From Falsiroseomonas oleicola (GTDB lineage Bacteria > Pseudomonadota > Alphaproteobacteria > Acetobacterales > Acetobacteraceae), in contig NZ_JAERQM010000005.1 of NCBI RefSeq assembly GCF_019029495.1, positions 62,001 to 126,000 on the forward strand: a stretch of 64,000 bases of DNA, written 5' to 3'. This document shows, piece by piece, positions 34,165-41,818 of this stretch. A model generated the notes under the pieces. The model worked only from the letters and a program-made list of their open reading frames with translations. It searched no databases and was not told the DNA's origin. Position numbers and translations under genes: made by a program. Within the stretch, counting starts at the first letter, position 1; every line of letters starts with the position of its first letter.

Positions 34165-34920
34165 ATGCTGACCGCACCCACCGCCGAGGCGTCGCGCCAC
34201 GAGCCCAGCCGCGATGGCCTGCCCCCCATGCCGCCCGGCCCGCCGCATGAGGAAGGCCATGTGCTGGCCGGCGCCCTGGCGCGGGGGGTGACGGAGGCTG
34301 CGATGGCGGGGCTGGTCCTTCCAGTGGCGCTCGGTGCGGCCTTGACGGCGCTCGGCGTGGCGCCCGCGGTGACGGGCGCGGCCGGGGTGGCGCTGGCGCT
34401 GGCCTGCGGCCTCGGCGCCGGCCTGTCCGGCAGCTTCGCGTCGCGTGACGCCGCCGCGCATTATCAGGCGGAGCGGCTGCGGGAGGAGCAGGAGAGCCAC
34501 CTCTACCCGGATCGGGAACGTTGGGAGGTCGCGGCGATCCTGCACCGCTACGGCGTGCGCGGCGATATTTTGCGCGATGCGGTGGAGGCGATCGCCAGTG
34601 ACCGCCGCCGCTGGGTTGATTTCATGATGCGCTTCGAGCTGGACCTGTCGGAGCCCGATCCGATCCGCGCCGACCGGACGGCCCTGGCCGGCGGCGCCGC
34701 CATGGTCCTGGCCGGGCTGCTGGTGATGCTGCCCTATCTGCTGGGATGGCAGGGCGCGCTCGCCTGGTCCTGGGGCCTCGGCGGGCTGGCGCTCTGCGCG
34801 CTGGGCGGGCTGCGAGCCGCCGCGCAGGGCCTGCCGCCACTGGGCGGCGCCGCGCGGGCCCTGGCCATCGGCGCCGCCGCGACGGGCGGCGCCTGGGTGC
34901 TGGCGAAGCTGGTAGGCTAG
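34165..34920 (+). CDS. VIT1/CCC1-type membrane protein
   Basis: A 251-residue protein of the VIT1/CCC1 family, which moves iron or manganese across membranes. The conserved core is GLSGSFASRDAAAHYQAERLREEQE near 90-115, then a cytosolic acidic helical stretch WEVAAILHRYGVRGDIL. About five membrane helices are seen (50-70, 72-95, 175-195, 200-215 and 225-245). An N-terminal 30-residue hydrophilic tail precedes them. The metal-binding domain is short compared with plant VIT1. It diverges from tkt. Confidence 0.82.
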   Translation: MLTAPTAEASRHEPSRDGLPPMPPGPPHEEGHVLAGALARGVTEAAMAGLVLPVALGAALTALGVAPAVTGAAGVALALACGLGAGLSGSFASRDAAAHYQAERLREEQESHLYPDRERWEVAAILHRYGVRGDILRDAVEAIASDRRRWVDFMMRFELDLSEPDPIRADRTALAGGAAMVLAGLLVMLPYLLGWQGALAWSWGLGGLALCALGGLRAAAQGLPPLGGAARALAIGAAATGGAWVLAKLVG

Positions 34921-35058
34921 GGTCGTGGACCGTTGGGGCCGTTATGCGGCCAGCGCGGAAAAGCACCGCCGGACGCGCCCGCAGCTCAACAGTCCACAGG
35001 CCTAGGCGTGACGACCGAAGGGGGCAGGGACCGACGAAACGGTTAGGCCCCCTTCACG
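34921..35058. other. Structured, gene-free segment
   Basis: GGTCGT directly after the VIT stop can pair with ACGACC at 35010-35016, and GTGGAC (34925-34930) with GTCCAC (34992-34997). A GAAGGGGGC/GCCCCCTTC stem (35017-35025 and 35047-35055) encloses a second ACCG/CGGT stem. It may be a structured 3' UTR or a small RNA. No match to tRNA, 6S, SRP or RNase P RNA motifs was seen. Confidence 0.35.
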
Positions 35059-35061
35059 CAA

Positions 35062-35091
35062 CCCTCTCCCCCGCCGGGGGGAGAGGGCTTT
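35062..35091. terminator. Strong hairpin terminator, member of the dispersed palindrome family
   Basis: CCCTCTCCCCC/GGGGGAGAGGG (35062-35072 and 35077-35087) with loop GCCG, followed by CTTTT. It lies between convergent VIT and coiled-coil genes. The same arms recur at 61786-61813. Confidence 0.7.
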
Positions 35092-35102
35092 TGGGCCGCC
35101 AG

Positions 35103-36431
35103 TCAGTTCGCCGGTCGGGGCGCCGGCTCCGGGGCCGGCTGGGCGGCACGCTGTTGCTCAGCCGCCGTCTCGCGCAGCCGGGCGAGGGTGGCCTCCGCCT
35201 GGCGCACCTGTTCGCCCAGCGCCGTCACCTGCCGTGCCGCCTCGGCGGCCGCGCGCTGGCGCTCGGCCAGGGCCGTGCCGGCCTGTTCCGTCTGCTGGCG
35301 CAGTTCGGCCAGGCGGCGGGTCTGTGTTTCCACATTGGCGGTCAGGCCGGTCAGGCGCTGTTCCTCGGCGCGCAGGCGGGTGGACGCCTCCTCCAGCCGG
35401 CGCTCGGCCTGCTCGGCATTGCGCGTGGCGGTGTCGCGCGTCTCGTTCAGGCGGCTGGCCTCGGCCTCGGCGCGCTGCGCGCCCTGGCGGGCCTGGTCGC
35501 GGGTGGTCTCGGCGGTCGTGGTCTCCTGGCGCAGGGTGGCCAGGCGCTGGCGGGCCTCCCCGGCCTCCCGCGTCACGGCGGCCAGCTCCTCACGCGCGGA
35601 GGACAGGCGGCTGGCCGTCTGCTCGGCGCCCTGGGTGGCCTGGTCCAGCCGGCTCTGCACCTCGGAAAGCGCCGAGCGGCGGGCGCCCAGGTCGGTTTCC
35701 AGCAGCGCCGCCTGGTCGCGCAGGCCGCTCAGACGCTGCTCGGCGCCGGCAAGTTCCGCGTTGTTGGTGGTCAGGGCCTCCTGCGCCCGGCCGGCCTCCG
35801 CGGCGAGCTCGGTGAGGCGAGCCTCGGCGGATTGCACGCCGGCGGTCAGCTCGGCCTGCCGGGCCTCCAGCGCGCGCAAAGCCTCGGTGGTGGAGTCACG
35901 GCCGGCGGCGGCCTGCTGCTGCGCCGTCTCCGCCTGTTCCACCTGGCGGGTCAGCTCGGCGAGGCGGGTTTCGGCGGTGGTGACGGATTGCGTCAGCTCG
36001 GTGCCGCGCGCCTGAAGCTGCTCGACCTCCTGCGCCGCGGTGGCGCGGGCCTGCTGGGCCTGTTCCAGAGCCTGGGTGGCGGCGGCGCGGCCCTGCTCGG
36101 CCGCCTCGGCCTCCTGGCGCAGCGTGGTCAGGCGCTGCTCGGCCTCATTGGCCTCGGTGGTGAGCTGGCGCGCGCGGGCCTCGGCAGCGGTGCGGGCTTC
36201 CTCCGCCTGGCGGCTCTGCGCCTGGATGGCGGGCAGGCCGCCGCTGGCGCGGCGCTCGGCATTCAGCGCCGTCTCCAGCTCGCCGCGGCGGGTCTCGCTG
36301 CGCTCGGAGGCCTGGCGCGCGGCGCGGAGATCGGCACTGACGGTGGTCACGGTGATCCAGCCGATCAGGCCGAACAGCAGCAGGAGGCCCGAGACGATCT
36401 GGGCCGGGCGGGGCCACGTGGTGGGATTCAT
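35103..36431 (-). CDS. Membrane-anchored long coiled-coil protein
   Basis: A 442-residue protein with one membrane helix near 12-35 (IVSGLLLLFGLIGWITVTTV). About 380 residues of near-continuous coiled coil follow, rich in Ala, Glu, Gln, Arg and Thr, with repeated LRxEAExAExxRxxA-type heptads. A short Pro-rich end (EPAPRPAN) completes it. No enzymatic motif. The outer part faces the periplasm if the N-terminus is inside. The start is ATG 36431 with GGAG 12 bases upstream; the upstream GTG overlaps that site. Function unknown; a scaffold or envelope spacer role is inference. Confidence 0.75.
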   Translation of the reverse strand: MNPTTWPRPAQIVSGLLLLFGLIGWITVTTVSADLRAARQASERSETRRGELETALNAERRASGGLPAIQAQSRQAEEARTAAEARARQLTTEANEAEQRLTTLRQEAEAAEQGRAAATQALEQAQQARATAAQEVEQLQARGTELTQSVTTAETRLAELTRQVEQAETAQQQAAAGRDSTTEALRALEARQAELTAGVQSAEARLTELAAEAGRAQEALTTNNAELAGAEQRLSGLRDQAALLETDLGARRSALSEVQSRLDQATQGAEQTASRLSSAREELAAVTREAGEARQRLATLRQETTTAETTRDQARQGAQRAEAEASRLNETRDTATRNAEQAERRLEEASTRLRAEEQRLTGLTANVETQTRRLAELRQQTEQAGTALAERQRAAAEAARQVTALGEQVRQAEATLARLRETAAEQQRAAQPAPEPAPRPAN

Positions 36432-36526
36432 AAGGGTCCGGCTCTCCACGGAATGAGCCCCAGCACATGGCCGCCTCCGGCGTCGCGATCACGTGAAGTT
36501 TGCGCGAGGGCGGCAGAAAAAAGGCA

Positions 36527-37774
36527 CTACGCGCCGGGGCGATTGGCCCGCGCCACCACCGCCTCGAACAGCACCTGGCAGCCAGCCTCGGCCTCCTCCG
36601 GTTCGATGCTCTCCATCTCGTTGTGGCTGAGGCCGTCCTTGCAGGGGCAGAAGATCATCGCCGCCGGCATGCGCCGCGCGACATAGACGGCATCATGCCC
36701 GGCGCCGGAGACCATGCGCCGCGCGGGGTAGCCGCAGCGCCGCGCGGCCTGTTCCACCAGGGCGACGCAGTCCGCGTCGAAGGGCTGCGCGTCGTAATGC
36801 AGCACCTGGGTGAGTTCCAGCCTGCAGCCGGTCTCTGCTACCACCGCCGCGGCCATGGTCGGAAAATCGCGGGCGAGGCCGGCGATATCGGCGCTGTCCG
36901 GGTGACGGAATTCGATGGAGAAGCTGACCTCGCCGGGGATGACGTTGCGGCTGTTGGGCTCGACCTTCAGGAAGCCCACCGTGCCGCGGCCATCCTCGCC
37001 CCTGTCGCGCATCAGCCCATCGACCAGGGAAATCACCTGCGCGGCGGCGACCAGCGCATCGCGCCGGGCGGAGGGCGGCGTGGTGCCGGCATGGCTGTCC
37101 TGGCCGATGATGCGCGCATCCCACCAGACCTGAGCCTGGGCGCCGGTGACGATGCCGATCTGGCGGCCTTCCTTCTCCAGGATCGGGCCCTGTTCGATAT
37201 GCAGTTCGAAATAGGCATCGGCCGGGAAGGGGGCGGCGGGGTGCTCGCCCTGGTAGCCGATTTCCTTCAGCGCCTGTTCCACGGTGACGCCCTGCTGGTC
37301 GGGCAGGGCGTAGCTGCGTGCGATGGGATAGATTCCGGCCCAGGTGCCGCTGCCCATCAGCGACAGGCCGAAGCGGCTGCCTTCCTCATCGGTCCAGTTC
37401 ACCAGCTCCAGCGGCGCCTCGGTGGTGATGTTGAGGTCGTGCAGCGTGCGCATCACCTCCATCCCCGCCATCACGCCGAGCGCGCCGTCGTATTTTCCGC
37501 CCGAGGGCTGGCTGTCCAGGTGGCTGCCGAACAGCACGGGCAGGCGGTTGGGGTCGCGGCCCTCGCGGCGGGCGAACATGTTGCCGATGGCGTCCACCCG
37601 CACCGTCAGGCCCAGCGCCTCGCATTGCGCGCGAAAATCGTCGCGGGCGGCCTTGTCGATGGCGGTCAGAGTCAGCCGCCGGACCCCGCCCTTGGGCGTC
37701 GCGCCGTGGCGGGCCATGGCCATCAGGCTGTCCCAGAGGCGCTTGCCGTCGATCCGCTGGTTGGTGCCGCTCAT
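36527..37774 (-). CDS. Zn-dependent amidohydrolase (N-carbamoyl-L-amino acid hydrolase/allantoate amidohydrolase type)
   Basis: A 415-residue M20-family metallohydrolase that cleaves a carbamoyl or ureido group. The metal-ligand motifs are GSHLDSQPSGGKYDG near 82-96, WTDEEGSRFGLS near 126, HIEQGPILE near 193, and QDSHAGTTPPSARRDA near 226. SGAGHDAVYVARRMP near 358 is the dimer-domain motif. The exact substrate (allantoate, N-carbamoyl amino acid or beta-ureidopropionate) is not settled. It diverges from a class II aldolase gene across an inverted repeat. Confidence 0.88.
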   Translation of the reverse strand: MSGTNQRIDGKRLWDSLMAMARHGATPKGGVRRLTLTAIDKAARDDFRAQCEALGLTVRVDAIGNMFARREGRDPNRLPVLFGSHLDSQPSGGKYDGALGVMAGMEVMRTLHDLNITTEAPLELVNWTDEEGSRFGLSLMGSGTWAGIYPIARSYALPDQQGVTVEQALKEIGYQGEHPAAPFPADAYFELHIEQGPILEKEGRQIGIVTGAQAQVWWDARIIGQDSHAGTTPPSARRDALVAAAQVISLVDGLMRDRGEDGRGTVGFLKVEPNSRNVIPGEVSFSIEFRHPDSADIAGLARDFPTMAAAVVAETGCRLELTQVLHYDAQPFDADCVALVEQAARRCGYPARRMVSGAGHDAVYVARRMPAAMIFCPCKDGLSHNEMESIEPEEAEAGCQVLFEAVVARANRPGA

Positions 37775-37799
37775 CGCCCTGTCTCCCGTCTGCCACCCC

Positions 37800-37834
37800 T
37801 GATCTGCGACGGAATGCCGCGCTTGGCCAGATCA
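37800..37834. promoter_or_regulatory. Inverted repeat in divergent gap, possible operator
   Basis: TGATCTG (37800-37806) and CAGATCA (37828-37834), spaced by 21 bp, lie midway between the divergent hydrolase and aldolase genes. The spacing is long for a single dimer site. Confidence 0.35.
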
Positions 37835-37898
37835 CGGGCTTGCGGGGCATCGCGGGTCCTGCGAATCATCACGGCCTCACCTGGAAAGGGCCTCCGCC

Positions 37899-38681
37899 AT
37901 GGCGCATGCGCTGAACGCCGCCCCCGCCATCCTGCGCAATTCGGAGCTTGATGCCGATGCGGTGCGCGCCGCGCGGGTCGATCTCGCCGCCTGCTTCCGC
38001 ATGGCCGCGCGCCTCGGCATGCATGAGGGCATCTGCAACCACTTTTCCCTGGTCGTGCCGGGGCGGGACGACCTGTTCCTGGTGAACCCCTATGGCTGGG
38101 CCTTTGCCGAGGTCACCGCCTCCCGCCTTCTGGTCTGCGACTACCAGGGCAATGTGGTGGCCGGCGATGGCGTGCCGGAGGCCACCGCCTTCTACATCCA
38201 TGCCCGGGTCCACAAGAACCTGCCGCGCGCCAAGGCGGCCTTCCACACCCATATGCCGAATGCGACGGCGCTCGCCATGCTGGAAGGCCCGCCGCTGGCC
38301 TGGGCCGGACAATCCGCGCTGAAATTCTACGGCCGCACCGTGGTGGATGAGGAATATAACGGCCTCGCTTTGGATGAGACGGAGGGCGACCGCATCGCCG
38401 CCTCCATCGGCGATGCCGACATCGTCTTCATGAAGAACCACGGCGTGATGGTGGTCGGCGCCACCGCTGCCGAGGCCTGGGACGACCTGTACTATCTGGA
38501 ACGCGCGGCGGAGGCGCAGCGCCTGGCGCTGTCCACCGGCCGGCCGCTGAAGCCGGTGCCGCCGGAGCTCGCGCGGAAGACCTATGACCAGATGCGCCTC
38601 GGCGACCGGGAAAGCGCCATGCTGCACCTGGAGAGCATCAAGCGCCGGCTGGCGAAAGAGGAGCCGGACTACCTCGATTGA
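37899..38681 (+). CDS. Class II aldolase/adducin family protein
   Basis: A 260-residue member of the class II aldolase/adducin family (L-fuculose-1-phosphate aldolase-like). The metal-binding histidines lie in KAAFHTHMPNATALAM near 125-139, and a further one in MKNHGVMVVG near 180. EGICNHFSLV (47-56) is the active-site loop typical of the group. Without neighbours of known sugar pathways the substrate is unknown; decarboxylase or aldolase roles both occur. The stop overlaps the EamA start. Confidence 0.85.
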   Translation: MAHALNAAPAILRNSELDADAVRAARVDLAACFRMAARLGMHEGICNHFSLVVPGRDDLFLVNPYGWAFAEVTASRLLVCDYQGNVVAGDGVPEATAFYIHARVHKNLPRAKAAFHTHMPNATALAMLEGPPLAWAGQSALKFYGRTVVDEEYNGLALDETEGDRIAASIGDADIVFMKNHGVMVVGATAAEAWDDLYYLERAAEAQRLALSTGRPLKPVPPELARKTYDQMRLGDRESAMLHLESIKRRLAKEEPDYLD

Positions 38682-39565
38682 CCACCCCCCTGGCGCAGAG
38701 GCTCGATCCGCGCGGGCTCGCGCTGCTGCTGGTGACCGTCATCGGCTGGGGCTTCAACTGGCCCTCGATGAAGCTGCTGCTGGGCGTGCTGCCGCCCTTT
38801 TCGATGCGCGTGGTCTGCGCCGTGCTCGGCATTTCTCTTCTGTTCGCCATCGCGGCGGTGAAGGGGGAGAGGCTTGCCGTGCCGCGGGCGCTCTGGCCGC
38901 GGCTGGTGGCGGCGAGCCTGCTCAATGTCACCGCCTGGATGGGCATGGCCACCTTCTCCCTGCTCTGGCTCGCGGCGGGGGAGGCGACGATCGTCTGCTA
39001 CACCATGCCGGTCTGGACCTCCCTGCTCGCCTGGCTGGTGCTGGGGGAACCGCCGAGCCGGCGGCGCCTCGCGGCCCTGGCCTTGGGCTTTTGCGGGCTG
39101 GTGGTGCTGGTGGTGGGGCCGGGGCTGGATGTGGGGCTGGCCAAGCTGCCCGGCGTGGCGGCGGCGCTGGCGGGGGCGGTGCTGTTCTCGCTCGGCACGG
39201 TCGTCACCAAGCGCTGGCCGCTGGCGCTGCCGCCCACCACCTCCGTCGCCTGGCAGCTTCTGGTCGGCTGCACGCCGCTGCTGGCCGGCGCGCTGATCTT
39301 CGAGACGCCGGATTTTTCCGGGTTGTCCGGTTGGGACTGGGCGGTGATGGTCTATGGCGGGGTGGGGCCGCTGGGGCTGTGCTACCTGGCCTGGTTCGCG
39401 GCGCTGCGGCGCCTGCCGGCGGCGGCGGCTTCCTCCGGCACCCTGCTGACCCCGGTGATCGGCGTGGCCAGCGCCGCGCTGCTGCTGGGGGAGCCGCTGG
39501 GGCTGCGGGAGGTGGCGGCGCTGTCGCTGACCATCGGGGGTGTCATACTGGCAGTCCGCGGCTGA
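38678..39565 (+). CDS. EamA/DMT-family transporter
   Basis: A 295-residue drug/metabolite transporter with ten hydrophobic helices in two EamA repeats (about 12-140 and 155-293). The first helix contains WGFNWPSMKLLLG, typical of the family. Repeat two contains YLAWFAALRRLPAAAASS and TLLTPVIGVASAALLLGEPLG. It starts at a TTG overlapping the aldolase stop, so it is translationally linked to it and may export a product of that pathway. Confidence 0.85.
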   Translation: MTTPLAQRLDPRGLALLLVTVIGWGFNWPSMKLLLGVLPPFSMRVVCAVLGISLLFAIAAVKGERLAVPRALWPRLVAASLLNVTAWMGMATFSLLWLAAGEATIVCYTMPVWTSLLAWLVLGEPPSRRRLAALALGFCGLVVLVVGPGLDVGLAKLPGVAAALAGAVLFSLGTVVTKRWPLALPPTTSVAWQLLVGCTPLLAGALIFETPDFSGLSGWDWAVMVYGGVGPLGLCYLAWFAALRRLPAAAASSGTLLTPVIGVASAALLLGEPLGLREVAALSLTIGGVILAVRG

Positions 39566-39583
39566 TCGGGGCATAGGCGGGGC

Positions 39584-40765
39584 ATGACCGACACCCCCCT
39601 GATCCACCTGGCCCCCGGCGGCGACCGCCGCGTGAAGGCCGGCCACCCCTGGGCCTTCTCCAATGAGATCGCCATGACCCCGGCGCTGCGCGCTTTGCCG
39701 CCCGGCACCCCGGCGCGGCTGGAAGGCGATGACGGCGTGAAGCACGGCGTCTGGCACTTCAACCCGCACAGCCTGATCGCCGCCCGCCGGCTGGATGCCA
39801 ACCCTGCCGCCAACATCGACGCCGCCTGGTTCCAGGCGCGGCTGGCGGCCTGCCTGGCGCTGCGGGAACGGCTGTTCGACACGCCCTTCTACCGGCTGGT
39901 CCATGCCGAGGCCGATGGCCTGCCGGGCCTCATCATCGACCGCTACGGCGATGCGGTGGCGATCCAGGCCAATACCGCCGGGATGGACGCCGCTACGCCG
40001 CACCTCGTCGCCGCGCTGAACGCCCTGTTCGCGCCGCGCCTGATCGTCGCCCGCAACGACAGCGCCGTGCGGAAGTTGGAGGGGCTGGCCGAATCGGTCA
40101 CCGCCTTGCAGGGGGAGGGGACGGCGACCGTCGAGGACTCCGGCCTGCGCTTTCCGGTGGACCTGCTGGGCGGCCAGAAGACCGGCTGGTTCTTCGACCA
40201 GCGCGCCAATCGCGCCATGGTGGCGCGGCTTTGCGCCGGGCGCAGCATGCTGGACGCCTTCTGCCACACCGGCGGCTTCGGCCTGGCGGCGGCCGCGGCC
40301 GGGGCGCGGGAGGTCACGCTGCTCGATCGCAGCGAACACGCGCTGGACCACGCCATGCAGGCCGCCCGCCTGGCCGGCCTCGCCGAGCGCGTCACGCCCC
40401 TGAAGGCGGAGGCCTTGGAACACCTGGAAAAAATGGCCGCCAGCGGCCGGAAATTCGAGGTGGTGGTGGCCGACCCGCCAGCCTTTGCCAAGACCCGCAA
40501 GGACCAGCCGGCGGCGCTGCGTGGCTATGGCAAGCTGGCGCGGCTGGCGGCGGGGCTGGTGGCGCCGGACGGCATCCTGTTCATCGCCTCCTGCTCCCAC
40601 CACGTCTCGCCCGGGGATTTCACCGATGCGGTGGGCTGGGGCGTCCATAAGGCGAAGCGGGAGGCGCGGCTGCTGGCCACCGTCGGCGCCGGGCCGGACC
40701 ATCCCGTGCATCCGGGCCTGCCGGAAAGCGCCTATCTCAAGGGCCTGCTGCTGCACCTGACATGA
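39584..40765 (+). CDS. RlmI-type 23S rRNA cytosine methyltransferase
   Basis: A 393-residue class I rRNA methyltransferase of the RlmI/RlmK family (PUA domain at about 1-75, Rossmann core at 200-390). SAM-binding motif LDAFCHTGGFGLAAAAAGA lies near 222, and VVADPPAFAKTRKD near 299 is the family D-P-P-x-F motif. The catalytic cysteine is in IASCSHHVSPGDF near 341. Family members make m5C on 23S rRNA; the exact site is not assigned. Confidence 0.9.
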   Translation: MTDTPLIHLAPGGDRRVKAGHPWAFSNEIAMTPALRALPPGTPARLEGDDGVKHGVWHFNPHSLIAARRLDANPAANIDAAWFQARLAACLALRERLFDTPFYRLVHAEADGLPGLIIDRYGDAVAIQANTAGMDAATPHLVAALNALFAPRLIVARNDSAVRKLEGLAESVTALQGEGTATVEDSGLRFPVDLLGGQKTGWFFDQRANRAMVARLCAGRSMLDAFCHTGGFGLAAAAAGAREVTLLDRSEHALDHAMQAARLAGLAERVTPLKAEALEHLEKMAASGRKFEVVVADPPAFAKTRKDQPAALRGYGKLARLAAGLVAPDGILFIASCSHHVSPGDFTDAVGWGVHKAKREARLLATVGAGPDHPVHPGLPESAYLKGLLLHLT

Positions 40766-41160
40766 CGCCCCGGCTGCTGCGCGCCTTTCGGGCCACAAGC
40801 TATGAGGCCGCCGGCGTCGTGGCGCGGGTCGGCCGGCGCAGCCGCGGGATCGATTCGCTGCTGGCCAGCGCCAGGGCAGGCGAGGCCGCCTTCATCACCG
40901 CCTGGAACCCACGCAGCCGGCGCATGCCGCCGGGCTGGAACCGGCGGATGCAGGACCGGCTGCGTCAGGCGTCGCACGGCCCGGTTTTGGCCGAGGGCTT
41001 CGGCCGTGCCGGGCGCTGGGCGGAGCACCATCTGTTGCTGGCGGGCGATCCGCGCCGCCTGCTTGTGCTCGCCCGGCGCTTCCGCCAGCACGCCATCCTG
41101 CTGGTGCGGCGGGGGCGGCCGGCGCGCCTGCTGGCGGTTCAGGCCGACCGGGTCGGATAG
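40762..41160 (+). CDS. DUF3293 domain protein
   Basis: A 132-residue protein matching DUF3293, with FITAWNPRSRRMPPGWNRRMQDRL at 45-70 as its signature, preceded by a short N-terminal helix and followed by a basic beta-rich half. The ATG overlaps the methyltransferase stop by 4 bp, so it is coupled to it. It converges with the next minus-strand gene, and the 3' ends overlap by 22 bp. Function unknown. Confidence 0.8.
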   Translation: MTPRLLRAFRATSYEAAGVVARVGRRSRGIDSLLASARAGEAAFITAWNPRSRRMPPGWNRRMQDRLRQASHGPVLAEGFGRAGRWAEHHLLLAGDPRRLLVLARRFRQHAILLVRRGRPARLLAVQADRVG

Positions 41161-41534
41161 GCGCTGTAGCCGCCGATCACCACGCGCTGGATGCCGGCGA
41201 AGCGGATGATCTCCTCCCCAAGCTCGATCCGGCCCTTCACCCCCTCCATCACGATCTCGCCCAGCATCAGCCGCGGGGCGGCGGAACCGGGTTCGGTCCT
41301 GATGGCCTCCAGGATCTGCTGGAGCGTGCGGTCGGTATCCTCCAGCCGCAGGGTGCGCACCCCGTCCACCGCGCGGATGAGCAGGTCACCCTCGCCGGGG
41401 TGCCAGACCTGGGTCTCGCTGCCCGGCCGCAGCCGGTGGTTCACCGGCCCGCCACGCCAGCGTCCCTGCGCCGGAAGCTCCGGCATCAGCATGTCCAGGT
41501 CCCAATGTCCGGAGCGGTTGTTGGTGTCGTTCAC
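41139..41534 (-). CDS. Hypothetical protein
   Basis: A 131-residue protein starting at a GTG at 41534 with GGGAG nine bases upstream. It begins VNDTNNRSGHWDLDMLMPELPAQ-like, followed by a beta-rich part with VWHPGEGDLLIRAVDGVRTLRLEDTD and an ending HIRRVVIGGYSA-type strand. No family recognised. The longer frame upstream lacks support. It is preceded by a heavily structured gap and converges on the DUF3293 gene. Confidence 0.6.
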   Translation of the reverse strand: MNDTNNRSGHWDLDMLMPELPAQGRWRGGPVNHRLRPGSETQVWHPGEGDLLIRAVDGVRTLRLEDTDRTLQQILEAIRTEPGSAAPRLMLGEIVMEGVKGRIELGEEIIRFAGIQRVVIGGYSAYPTRSA

Positions 41535-41601
41535 TGCCTGATCTCCCAAGCCATTTGCTGGGTGGATCAAGCGCTTCGCCGCGCCTTGCCTCCAATCCGA
41601 A

Positions 41602-41745
41602 GGCCCTTTCGGCTCCATAGGCGGAGCCGATAGGGCCGGCGACCGTAACGGCGCGCGCCGCGGCCAGATCATGGCCGCGCGGTCGCCGGCACGGGCAGGG
41701 TGACTCTGGGCATGGGCTGCTCCGGTCGTTCACGCGCGACCGGAG
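41602..41745. other. Cluster of strong stem-loops, possible structured RNA
   Basis: Four nested or tandem stems: 41602-41637 (6 + 8 bp with one T-T mismatch), a 10-bp outer stem 41635-41644/41681-41690 enclosing an 8-bp stem 41659-41666/41672-41679, and a 9-bp stem 41720-41728/41737-41745. It lies in a 284-bp gap between two minus-strand genes. Confidence 0.4.
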
Positions 41746-41818
41746 AATAGGGGTGCAGCGGGGGTGATTCCCAGCCTGAAAAGTATACTTTATGTCAATC
41801 CGGTGGGGGTTTGGGGTG

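Noticed and set aside
41780-41791. AAAGTATACTTT palindrome beside a TTGACA on the minus strand
   Set aside because: The TATACT and TTGACA are only five bases apart, so they do not form a promoter together; left as a minor A/T-rich pocket.
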